The translations under genes and the position numbers were made by a program. The notes beneath the pieces were generated by a model. That model searched no databases. It was given only the letters and a program-made list of their open reading frames with translations, and was not told the DNA's origin. A DNA stretch of 64,000 nucleotides, from positions 248,001 through 312,000 of the forward strand of contig JABTTQ020001091.1 of the NCBI GenBank assembly GCA_016081115.2, in the 5' to 3' direction. Below, one piece after another: positions 24,056 to 34,463 of this stretch. Within the stretch, counting starts at the first letter, position 1. Every line of letters begins with the position of its first letter. Source of the stretch: Rehmannia glutinosa. Its lineage: Eukaryota > Streptophyta > Magnoliopsida > Lamiales > Orobanchaceae.

Positions 24056-25208
24056 TCGTCTGATTGATCAACGATTGCTTCGCTTGACTCTTTGGGGCAT
24101 TTCATTCGGATATTAGTGGATATTGATCTGTCGAAATCGTTGGAGGAGCACATCATGGTAGAACGGGTTGACCAGTGTTCCTTTGTGTTAGTTACTTATG
24201 AGAAATTACCGGAATTTTGTTCAAAATGCAGGGTAATGGGACATTCAACGGTTTCTTGCCGTATTACTCCCGCAGGTAACTCAACCACTGAAAGACGCGC
24301 CTCTCCTGACCAGGGACATCCCAGGACATCAGCGACACGTCCTAATTCTATGCAACGGGGTCGTTCCAGGGTCCGTAAAGTTTACCGTCCGGTGCAGCAG
24401 GACAAGGGCAATGTCGTTGATGACTCCATGGGAAATGCGGGTCATCAAGGTCGTGTTAAGGAGGGTGAACATTCTTCTTCACATATTCACACTAAGAATT
24501 CTTTTGATGTTCAGGGTGCTGATTCAGATGATGTGGCATGTGATAATACGAATTTGGAGCAAAAATCTGATAATAAGAATCGGATTATGACTTTGGAATA
24601 TAATACTAGCTAATTTGGATGAACATAGACAGACTAATTTACAACGTGGAATGAAAATAGTTTCAAATAGCCTTCCTTTTAATGATTATGTCTTTAGCTC
24701 CAATGATCCTTATGAGGGGTTCAAGGCTATGGCCGTTGCTGCTCGGAAACGATGGTCAGATATGACGGATGAAGACGATCAAGATGATGCAGACAAATTG
24801 GAAGCTTTAAAGACCAAGTTAGGCGACTCTTCAACTGCTCTGATTGTCATTCACTTAAGTGATCCGTCGGAAAGCTATATGAACGCTATGGCAATTGTGT
24901 GGGAGGATCCGGGCCCATATTCCACAGGATACAATGACCATCAGGAGGATACTCAAGCACGTACAACACAAACACATGCCAATGTCTTTTGAAAATACTC
25001 TAGAAATAAACGTCCATCATTTCGATTGAGATTTTAAGTTATTTATGTTGTTTCTTTTATGGGGTACTCTTTTTCCTATCAAAGCTTTTTTACAATGGGT
25101 TTTACTTTGATAGGTTTTAACGAGACCCCTTTTTTAAAACTCGTTGCTTGGCTTGTAAGCAGTACACTATATTTTCTTTTATAATAATATTTTACATTTA
25201 TTCAAAAA
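24056..25208 (+). mobile_element. ORF1-only (half-LINE) retrotransposon insertion
   Basis: Exact 15-bp duplication ATCTGAAAGTTGAAA at 24041-24055 and 25209-25223, and a short A-rich right end (CAAAAA). The inserted sequence starts inside an L1-type ORF1 (5' truncated), runs through the ORF1 C-terminus, then ~200 bases of untranslated sequence to the tail, with no ORF2. A related 3' segment at about 51253-51816 has the same order, so ORF1 followed directly by the 3' end appears to be the element's structure. Confidence 0.8.
24092..24992 (+). pseudogene. LINE ORF1-type protein with CCHC zinc knuckle, one frameshift
   Basis: The first part (24092-24613) has IRILVDIDLSKSLEEHIMVE, the segment preceding the knuckle in plant L1 ORF1, then YEKLPEFCSKCRVMGHSTVSC (C-x2-C-x4-H-x4-C) and a hydrophilic tail. 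It stops near 24613. The reading continues in another frame as NLDEHRQTNLQRGM through DSSTALIVIHLSDPSES to a TGA at 24990-24992. The second part matches the 51.3-kb frame (NLDEHKQVALQRAM, LGDSST / IGDSST), showing they were once one protein. The N-terminal DUF4283 is missing through 5' truncation. Nucleic-acid binding is inferred from the family. Confidence 0.75.
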
Positions 25209-25388
25209 ATCTGAAAGTTGAAACTAAATACATATTCAAAATTTTAATAAAAAATAATATGGCGAGTAGGTCCTATTGGACCTGGGCGGGTTTTGATATC
25301 TTGCCCAAAGACCCGCTTTGGCGGGTCCAAACAGCCCCAAACGGGGCGGGATTTAACCCCCCTATTGTCATCCCTAGCTAGTAGCGGT

Positions 25389-25804
25389 GTGGTGGATAAG
25401 TTGATACATTTTAAATATTATTTGTGAAATGTAATTTAGAATCTCCAATTATATCATAATGCATAAATCAAAATGCAAGTAAATCTTTCTTCCATATTTT
25501 TTGCTGTAAACATTTAAAATAGTCAATTGTTGGGAGGGATATATCCCATATTGAATGAGTACACCTACATGAGTGGATTGTAGCTGTTATAAGCAAGGAC
25601 CGAACCTATAGGCACATTGCCGGTTATTAATTTTTATTTTTTTATTATAATTTGGTGGCGAATATTTGAAATTTTGCTGCTAAACTTAATTATTTGTGGC
25701 GAGATTTTTGTTCGTCGCTATTTTCTCTTTTTTTGGTAGTGCTATTTTCCTCAAGGCACATTTTTCATGACAAAATCTTAAATCCTCAAAAACAAAAATA
25801 TTAG
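25389..25804. other. Intergenic DNA with a possible CACTA-like end
   Basis: The stretch around 25650-25741 has TTTGTGGCGAGATTTTTGTT and ends TTTTTTTGGTAGTG, like a right CACTA terminus, but no matching left end CACTACCAAAAA was found. No gene is recognised. Confidence 0.25.
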
Positions 25805-25812
25805 ATTTTATA

Positions 25813-26571
25813 CAGTGACGAAGCCAGGAATCTCGGGTAGGGGGCCAACTAATATTAATATAAAAAGAGTTCATCGGATTTTTGGCCACTTCTCCATAAT
25901 AAAAATAGTTTTAACCATGTTTTTTAGCTATTTTTAGTTCAAATTTCCACTTTGTCTTTTTTTTTTCTAGGGATCGGTCCATAACCCGATACCGAAAAGT
26001 ATTTTGCATCAATTTTCTGAAATATAACCAAGTACCTCATCAGAGAATACAAAAAGGGTATGATTGTGTCAAAATGGCTATAAAATATGTTTTAAAAAAT
26101 ATGACTATTTTCATTTTTACAAAACATAAGTGGACAATTTGTCCATTACCACGTAAAAATTAAAAACAATATATCAAATTTAAAATAAGTAGAAATTTTG
26201 ATTACGTCATTGTATTAATTCAATCACATCTTAATATTAAAAAATAAATAACAAAATACAATTATATCAATATACCAAAAGGGACAAATAGAGACATAAG
26301 AGAATAATGCAAAAATTCAAGTGAAAATTTATGGCGGAGCTTGGAAAATGTAAATATTTTTTAAAATGGGTAAAATGACCAAGACTCGTATCTCAAGATT
26401 CACAAATGAAAGCAAGAAGGAAGAAAACAAGATAATGAAGAATTTTTTTCTATTTTTATATTTATTTAGTTATTTTAAAATTAAAAAATGAATGGACAAA
26501 AATACCCTTACTTTTTGTCAAAATTTGAGGGGGGCAGTGCCCCCCTTGGCCACATAGTGGCTTCGTCCCTA
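25813..26571. mobile_element. hAT-like element, 0.76 kb
   Basis: The left end CAGTGACGAAGCCAGGA and the inverted right end TAGGGACGAAGCCACTAT share GACGAAGCCA. Flanks ATTTTATA (25805-25812) and ATTTTTAC (26572-26579) match only partly. GGGTAGGGGGCCA and GGGGGGCAGTGCCCCCC lie subterminally. Parts of the interior recur inverted at 44192-45055. It is non-coding. Confidence 0.55.
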
Positions 26572-26579
26572 ATTTTTAC

Positions 26580-27040
26580 CGGACTATATTATTAATAATT
26601 TAGAGTAAGTGGTTAATTCTTTAATTAGACAACATCCTATTCTTGGAATACTAATTCTTGAAATAAGGTATGATTTCTGTGAGATTCTTGTAGTCCATTC
26701 AATTTTCTTTTTTCTTTTTTGTATCCCATGAGAGTCAAAAAAGGAAAAAACATGAACGTACACTCTTACAGGAAAAAGTCATAAAATGAAATGTGTGTAA
26801 TCATTACATGGCTACATAAGGATATTCTTATCTTTAAACCTTTCATGGCACAATCGTTCAGTTATCTGTGACCCTAACATTTAAGAATCAATAATTTTAT
26901 TTTTAGGTGTGAACTTGCAAAAAAAAAGGATATTTGGCTTCAAAATCCTAATCAAATTTATGTAAAATTCAACATTTATAAACTATCCCCTTTCAGATTA
27001 GTCTGGATCCTTAATTTATATTTTGGAAATGCAATCTAAA
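26580..27040. other. AT-rich intergenic DNA
   Basis: No gene, RNA or bounded element is recognised. Confidence 0.35.
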
Positions 27041-27042
27041 TA

Positions 27043-27296
27043 CTCACTCCGTCTCAATTATATAGTACAATTGGACTTTTTACACAAATTAAGAAAGATT
27101 ATTGGAAATTACAAATATGTAAAAAAAATTATTTGATTTGCCCTCATTTAATGAATAGTGTAAATTACAAAATGCATATTAAATAGAGTTATAATAGTAA
27201 AAAAATAGAAAAAGTACTATTCAATATAGAAAGTAGACTATATATTTGGGACATCTCAAAAAGAAATACTGGACTATATATTTGGAACGGAGGGAG
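27043..27296. mobile_element. Stowaway MITE, 254 bp
   Basis: The left end CTCACTCCGTCTCAATTATA and the inverted right end CTCCCTCCGTTCCAAATATA are Stowaway (Tc1/mariner) termini. TA dinucleotides flank it at 27041-27042 and 27297-27298. It is non-coding and AT-rich. Confidence 0.85.
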
Positions 27297-27298
27297 TA

Positions 27299-28072
27299 GA
27301 AAATTTATAATTGAATATTCATATATATGATTGAATCATATTACACTTGGTTGTATCCGTGAAATATAAAATGAAGAATCATTAAATTGAATTAGGAAAT
27401 TCAAAATATTTGCAGACTTTTTATATTAATAAGAAACTTGGTCATATGTCTCATTTACCCTCAACTTGCTAAGGTAACACTTAGTACCCCCTACGTTGAA
27501 TTTGAGTTTAATATTTGGACAAAATTATCATTAATAAATATAGTTTTTAGTGTGTTTCAATTATTTAATTTGTACCTCAATTTTTTATTTTAATTAGGTT
27601 CTTATGCATTAGAAAACATTTAAAATTATATTTTTCTAGGAAAAAAATAATTATTAACTTACAAATCTTAAAAGTACTTTAATAATAAACGAGTATAACA
27701 ATTATACAAAAATAGGGAGCAGAGAAATTATTTTGATTATTTGAATTCTACATAAAATATTAAATTTCAATTTTTAAACTCAATCAGCTTAATATGAAAA
27801 AATATATGTTTGTATACTCATTGTACATACACATTTTTTTTAAAATTATTGATAATTTGTATTTCATTTTTAATGATATATGTAATTTTTAGTAAGAAAG
27901 AATAAACAGTACATTTATCTTCTAGTAATATTTCAACAGTCTTAACGATTTTTACTCAAATAATAAGATTTAGTCCTAAAATATTTTAACAGAAATAATT
28001 TCGTGTGCTTTAAATTTAGTTATGTCAATAATATTGATTATTCGTTAGAGAATACGGTTTAGGTTTAGTAAT
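27299..28072. other. AT-rich intergenic DNA
   Basis: No gene or bounded repeat is recognised. Confidence 0.35.
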
Positions 28073-28811
28073 CACTACTGCAAAAAGAGTTTTTCGCAAT
28101 GACAAAATTCATCACAAAAGACTAAAAATTCTTAGAAAAAAAAAACGTTTTTGCTATGACAATATTACGACGCGCCAACGCAAATATTTCAACGCATAAA
28201 CCTTGTCGCAAAAAAAGTTATTTGTGATGACAGCGTTCACAAATAATTCGTCAAGGATTTCTACCATATTTCCATTTGCCAGACTAACGTGGAGATGTTA
28301 GCCAGACTTATTTGTGACGACATTGTCGTCACAAATATTTTAAAAGTTTTTTGCGGCATGTAGAAACATTATTTGTTATGATTTATGTCGTCGCAAAAAT
28401 TATTTTTTAATTTTTTGTCTTTACTTTGTTTTCCCATTTTTATACCCTGTATTCACCCAACGATAATATCAACATTTTTCGCAACAATAATATCAATATT
28501 TACCTAACAATATCAATACCAAAACGCATTAATCAACCAACGATATCAACCCAAACTTATAAAAACAACAAATATCAACATAATATTAAATACCAAACTA
28601 ACCATAAACACAAATCCGTCCAAAAATAACAGGTATATATATATATATATAAATGTGTGTGTGTGTGTGTAAGACGATCAAGACATTTTCTCATCTAAAT
28701 CTAATCATCTAAATTCCCAGCTTGATCATTACCAGAAGACCACAATGACGACAGCGAACCAGAAGAAGGGGTGGCGAGACAACTATCATGGTTATGTATG
28801 GATGCTACCGT
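28073..28811. repeat. CACTA-like left end and following sequence, interrupted by the copia element
   Basis: CACTACTGCAAAAAGAG at 28073 resembles a CACTA terminus. It is followed by short words in both orientations (TTTGTGATGACA, TTTGTGACGACATTGTCG, CGTCACAAAT) like subterminal repeats. A G-poor stretch (about 28440-28620) and (TA)n and (TG)n tracts (about 28634-28670) come next. A short frame starting ATGACGACAGCG near 28745 runs into the copia duplication. No matching right terminus was found beyond the copia element, so this is tentative. Confidence 0.35.
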
Positions 28812-28816
28812 GTGAG

Positions 28817-30080
28817 TGTAAGTCCAAGTGGCTACAATAATCTAGAGGGGGTGAATAGATTATCCCGGTTTTTCATATTTTGCCCTATTTTTCGATAAAC
28901 TCAAGCAAAGATAGAATGTTAAATGCGGAAAGTAAATAGCACACGTCGATTTATAGTAGTTCAACCCACCTAGGGCCTAATCTACTACCACCCCAGTATA
29001 TCCGAGATGGATTTCAAAAAAAAAAAATTTTTTTATTAATTTACCAAAAATTAATACAACACCTTGAGGATTACCACAACCATCTTTCACCACCTTGAGG
29101 ATTACCAAAATCCTCTTACAACACCTTGAGGATTACCATAACCCTCTTACGACACCTTTGAAGATTACCACAACCTTCAAACACCTATCACCTAGATCAC
29201 CCAAGTGTATTCTTACCACAAGAATACTCACAAGGATGTCTTGTGTTGAATGATGACCAAAATCAAGATTACAACTCAATAATGATTGATACAATATGAG
29301 TACAAGTGTAATCAAGAATTGAAAGCCTAGACCTCAAATATGTGCAAGTGAAAGTGCTTAGGCTAATACAACAAGATATATGAAAGTGTTTGCTCAATTG
29401 CTCTTTTTGCTTGTATGGAGTATTGTATCTTGTTGCTTGAATGGAGCCTCTATTTATAGGAGAGGACTTGACTTTCATTTCCGGACATTGGCTCCTCATC
29501 GGGGAGTGATTTCCGCAAAAGAAACCATTTAAAATGATCAATATAGTGTTAGAAATCAATCCCACAAAATAGGGAAAAGCGTCAAAACGCGGACGGATAG
29601 TTTCTTTGATAAACGGGGGGTTCGACCGATCGCGAGAGATAAGATTGAAATTGAATTCTGCGAATTTTTACACAGGGGACCGGTCGGAGGGGAAGTGACC
29701 GGTGCGCCGCCCTTAGCTGTGACCGGTTGCCGCTTGAAGAATTTACGAAGCGAGAAGTCGGAACAAAATCCAACTCAGTGCAATTGCCCGCCGGTCGACC
29801 ACCTGGTCCGGTTTCCACCCCTATTTTTCTTACGCCCCATTTTTTTCTCAGCTCAACTCAGTGCGGGTTGCCCTATGGGCGACCGGTCGAACTGAAACAA
29901 ATGTGTTGTCCAATTTTTATTGAAAATAAACTCCAAGAAATCTGCGAAAAAATAGTAAAAACATTTTAAGTTGATCGGACGTATTTAGACAACATTTAGG
30001 GACATAGTTTTGGTTTAAAAACTCATTTGAACAAAATCGAACATAATCATCAAAATCATGATAAAAACATTTATCTAACA
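28817..30080 (-). repeat. Copia 3' LTR (left)
   Basis: 1264 bp, TGTAAG...CTAACA in window orientation. It contains tandem-like GATTACCACAA-CC blocks (29060-29180) and GC-rich palindromic words around CCGGTCG (about 29620-29900). It differs from the right LTR by scattered substitutions and many 1-2-base indels, so the insertion is not very recent or the sequence has residual indel errors. Confidence 0.93.
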
Positions 30081-30440
30081 AACTCCCCCTTTTTAATGAT
30101 TACAAACCAAAACAATTTTCTTGAGGACGATTTGAAAACCAAATAAAATTTTCCGGTTTTACAAGTAAACTATCCGTTAGAAGTATTTCATACAAAGCTC
30201 CCCCTATTTATGAGCATATCAACAAACGATTATTATAAGTAAGAAGCATAAGCTATAACAAGCTTATATAGGATGCATCATGAGCTAAGAAGCTCCCCCT
30301 GTCACAATACTTATAATCAATTTCATTCGAGTCCAAAATTCAAGCCATGGACTAGGTATTCGAGTCCACAATACTTATTGCGAGCTTTTATTAGCTTTTT
30401 TTGAGCTAACGAGTCAATATCCTGTTTCTCCCCCTTTGGA
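30081..30440 (-). promoter_or_regulatory. Polypurine tract and three further PPT-like copies
   Basis: Next to the 3' LTR the minus strand reads AAAAAGGGGGAGTT (30081-30094), the expected plus-strand primer. The same GGGGGAG core recurs upstream at about 30197-30210, 30291-30302 and 30426-30440. Repeated PPTs before the 3' LTR are a described feature of Sireviruses; here they support that assignment. Confidence 0.7.
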
Positions 30441-31080
30441 ATCATCAAAAAGAATGTTAGAATGGTGAAAACACCATATAATAATATTAAAGTGCGCCAA
30501 AGGGACGGTTTATTAACCGTTGAACAATTAAATCGTAACAATCCAAGGAAAATGGGAGAAATGTAATATGAAGAGTTCATACGCTCGTTTTGTGTACCAA
30601 ATCATGATCTCAATAAGTATAGAAGACTTTTGAAAGTAAGAGAATCATATAGAAGTTGAAATTTTCATTGCGACATTTCATCGAACACCTTGTGTGCGTG
30701 AAAAATAAAAGAGGTTGTATATAACCTTTGTAAATGGTACAAGCCAAAAAAATATATCACCAATTCACCTCAATTTATGCAATACAATCATAATAAATAA
30801 ACTCATCAAAATCATATGCAAAAATTATCAAGAAATATACCATAAGGTTATTAACTCAAGAGTTCAACCCAATTGAGCAAAAGAAGAGAAAATCTTACCA
30901 TTTGATCGGAAAAGATGAGCCATAATGATGATGATCATGCTATATAATGTCCATGTTGTGAAAAAAATGCATGAAAACCATTTTTGAATGAAATATGTGA
31001 AAATATTGGCAAAGGGGATGAAAAATGGTCAAAAGAAGTTAAACTTGCGAATGCTGAAGACAGAACCATTTTAATCCAAG
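30441..31080 (-). other. Copia 3' untranslated region
   Basis: AT-rich sequence between the PPT repeats and the nested LINE. The minus-strand open frame at 30323-30580 shows no family resemblance. It continues on the other side of the LINE at 34323-34463. Confidence 0.6.
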
Positions 31081-31096
31081 ATTTTGCTTAGGGCGA

Positions 31097-34000
31097 AACT
31101 CCGCCTGCATATAGACAGGGCAACCCGTCTATATGTTGCCGGTCCCAAGCCTAGGATAAAGGAGGAGGGTTGCGTTAGGTCGACAACAACAGGCGTAAAA
31201 CTCTTGTCATTTCCTTATGGTATGGATCATATAAGACATCGTGATAAAAATTTGCTAGGATGCTCCCCGTAAGGAGTGCGCCGCAGGTCCGATCTGCGGT
31301 GTCTTGGCAAGGACCGCTACACCTCCATAAGGGCTTGGGTGTAGTGAAAAATACACAAGAGCCCTCACACACTAATAAGAGGAACACAAATGATAATAAG
31401 AAAATTAGAAAGTATAGAATTGGCAAATTTGGAACATAGGTACTTTGTGAGGTAAAACTATAGAGCTCGTAGATATTATGAAAAGACGAAACATAGATAT
31501 TATGTGTATCCAAGAGACTAAATGGGTAGGCGAGAAGGCTAAGACACTAGATACTACAAAGGGTTATAAGCTTTGGTATAGTGGAAAGGATAGAACTAGG
31601 AATGGGGTGGGTATCATTGTAGATCCTCTCTTCATAGATCAAGTAGTAGGAGTAACTAGAAAAGGAGATAGAATCATATCCCTTAAAATTGTAGTAGGTA
31701 ACGAACTTATAAATATTGTTAATGTATATGCACCTCAAGTAGGATTAGATGATGCTACTAAGGCTAAATTTTGGGAAGATTTAGAAACTCTAATGCAATC
31801 AATCCTCAAAATGAAAAAGTCATCATAGGTGGAGACTTAAATGGACATGTTGGGAAGGATAATGAAGATTATGAAAGGGTCCATGGAGGATATGGCTTTA
31901 GCTCGCGTAACAATGAGGGTAGAACCATCCTAGACTTTGCGATTGCTTATGATTTTATTATAGGTAATACCTTCTTTAAAAAGAGAGACGAACATTTAAT
32001 CACATTTAAAAGTGGTCCTAACAAATCACAAATTGACTACTTTCTAGCCGGGAAAAATGAGAAAAATATGCAAAAATTGCAAAGTAATACGGAGAAAGCC
32101 TCACCACCCAACATAGACTACTAGTTTTGGATATCAAACTTATTAACATACACTTAAAGAGAAAGAAAATTAACATACCGAGAATTAAGTGGTGGAACTT
32201 AAAGAATATAGAAAAAAGAGATAGTTTTGTCAAATCTCTAGTAGAAACCATTGATTGGAAAGTGGAAGACAAAGCCGATGAAACTTGGAACTATGTAACT
32301 ACTCAAATGAAAAAGATCGCAAAGAAACATTAGGGGTGTCAAATGGTAATAAATGGAATAAAGAGTCATGGTGGTGGAATCAAGAAATCCAAGAAAAGGT
32401 AAAGGAAAAACGAACTAGTTACAAAGTATTGTATTCTGTAAAAATGAAGAAAACCTTAAAAGATATAAAGACGCCAAAAAAAAGTAAGAAGAGCAATATA
32501 TGAAGCAAAAACCAAGACATATGAAGATTTCTATAAGAAACTAGATACTAAAGAAGGAGAGAAAGATATATATAAAATAGCAAAATTTAGAGAAAAACAA
32601 ACAAGAGATCTAACCCAAATTAAATGCATAAAAGATGAGAATGAAAACATTTTAGTGAAAGACGAGGACATAAAAGATCGATGGAGGAGGTATTTCAATA
32701 ATCTTTTTAATGAACCGAAGAGGAATGAAGTCACATTAGGGGAACTAGGCCAATCTGAACTGAATAGAAACCGTACCTTTTATCGTAGAATTCAACTTCA
32801 CGAAACAGAAAAAACACTAAATAAAATGAAAACTGGCAAAGCAGTTGGCCTAGATGATATACCAATTGAAGCGTGGAAATGTTTAGGTGGAGTTGGAATA
32901 TCATGGCTTACTAATTATTTAATGTTATTCTAAATACTAAGAAAATGCCTGATGAATGGAGAAAAAATATATTGATACCTATATATAAAAACAAAGGGGA
33001 TATACAAAATTGTGCAAATTACAGGGGAATTAAATTAATAAGTCATACAATGAAACTATGGGAAAGAGTTATAGAAGCAAGAATAAGAAATGAAACTAGT
33101 ATATTAGATAATCAATTTGGCTTCATGCCGGGAAGATCCACAATTGAAGCTATACACTTAATTAGACGATTATGTGAACAATATAATGAGAGAAAACAAG
33201 ATTTACATATGGTTTTTATTGATCTTGAAAAGGCATACGATAGAGTCAACCGTGATATAATGTGGGCGTATTGGAAAAAAAGAGGAATAAAAATAGCCTA
33301 CATAGATGCCATAAAAGATATGTATGATGGTATAACAACATGTATCGAGGACACCAACAGGGAATATCTAGTGAATTCCCAAACACTATAGGTTTGCATC
33401 AGGGATCCGCTCTAAGCCCGTACACTTTTATCCTAATAATTGATGAAATCACTAAACACTTACAAAAATCCATCCCTGAATGTATGTTATTTGCGGACGA
33501 TATAGTTTTAATTGATGAAACAAGGGAAGGAGTAAATGCAAAATTGGAAGTTTGGAGAGAAAGATTAGAATCAAAAGGTTTTACTATAAGTAGGGCTAAA
33601 ACAGAATACATGGAATGCCACTTTAGTAAAAACAACATGAACAATGAGACGAATGTTAAAATTGATGGACATGAAGTGAGTATAACAAAGAGTTTTAAAT
33701 ACTTAGGATCTATAATTGAAGAGAACGGAGAAATCAATAAAGATGTCACACATAGGATCCGGGCGGGTTGGAATAAATGGAGGAGTGCATCTTCTATCCT
33801 TTGTGACCGTAAAATACCATTAAAATTGAAAGGAAAATTTTATAAAAACGGCCATAAGGCCCGCAATGCTTTATGGAGCGAATGTTGGGCGACTAAATAT
33901 GAACACGAACAAAAAATGAGGGTAGCGAGAGATGAGAATGCTAAGATGGATGTGCGGACACACTAGATTAGATAGAATAAGAAATGAACACATTAGAAAC

Positions 34001-34306
34001 AAAGTGGGAGTAGCACCAATAGACGAGAAAATTAGAGAAACACGATTAAGATGGTTTGGACATGTTTATAGGAGACCTTTAGATGCACCTGTGCGACGTT
34101 TAGAAGGTAGAGAATCACTCACACAAATCAAAATAGGGAGAGGTAGGCTAAAAAGACTTGGAAAGAAGCTATTAAACATGACATGTTATACCTAGAAATA
34201 AACGAAAATATGGCTTATGGACCGTAAACGATGGCGCGATATGATCCGTAAAGCCGACCCCACGTGAGGGGATTAAAAAGGCTTAGTTTGTTGTTGTTGT
34301 TGTTGT
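31097..34306 (+). mobile_element. RTE-type LINE nested in the copia element, 3.2 kb
   Basis: Exact 16-bp duplication ATTTTGCTTAGGGCGA at 31081-31096 and 34307-34322. The 5' leader has the plant RTE signature AAAGGAGGAGGGTTGCG near 31158-31174, and the 3' end is a TTG repeat, typical of RTE elements rather than poly(A). The body encodes an endonuclease then a reverse transcriptase, broken by several frameshifts. Opposite in orientation to its host copia element. Confidence 0.93.
31478..34195 (+). pseudogene. RTE LINE polyprotein (endonuclease and reverse transcriptase), frameshifted
   Basis: The endonuclease starts near 31478 with IMCIQETKW, NGVGIIVD and INIVNVYAPQ, then shifts frame near 31800 for IIGGDLNGHVG and SQIDYFLAG (to about 32124). 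The linker continues in further frames. RT segments: GLDDIPIEAW (about 32860), NYRGIKLISHTMKLWERV (about 33020), FIDLEKAYDRV, GLHQGSALSPY and MLFADDIVLID (33480s, catalytic FADD). The C-terminus RWFGHVYRRPLDAPVRRLEG is the usual RTE ending. At least five frameshifts or stops separate these pieces, so no functional protein is made. Confidence 0.9.
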
Positions 34307-34463
34307 ATTTTGCTTAGGGCGACCGGTCGTGGTTGAGGGCGACCGGTTGCCCTCAACCCCTTCAGCCCACTGTCTGTCAATTTTTCCAAAATCCGAATTT
34401 TCAACCAAAAATCCGATTTTTCGCCCCTAAGTTTTAAAAACGTGTAAAATGCAAACGTAAGCT

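Larger units (their letters stand above)
23718..25380. mobile_element. hAT-type element split by an ORF1-only LINE
   Basis: The ends TAGGGATGGCAAC and TTGTCATCCCTA are inverted repeats. An exact 8-bp duplication GTAGCGGT lies at 23710-23717 and 25381-25388, with 4 extra bases (GCTA) between the right terminus and the duplication. Subterminal GGACCCGCCCCGCC (left) and GGCGGGTCC (right) mirror each other. Without the LINE at 24056-25208 and one copy of its duplication, the element is about 0.5 kb and non-coding. Confidence 0.75.

Noticed and set aside
31084..31272. 62-residue frame at the start of the RTE LINE as a separate gene
   Set aside because: It falls in the LINE's 5' leader immediately after the target duplication.
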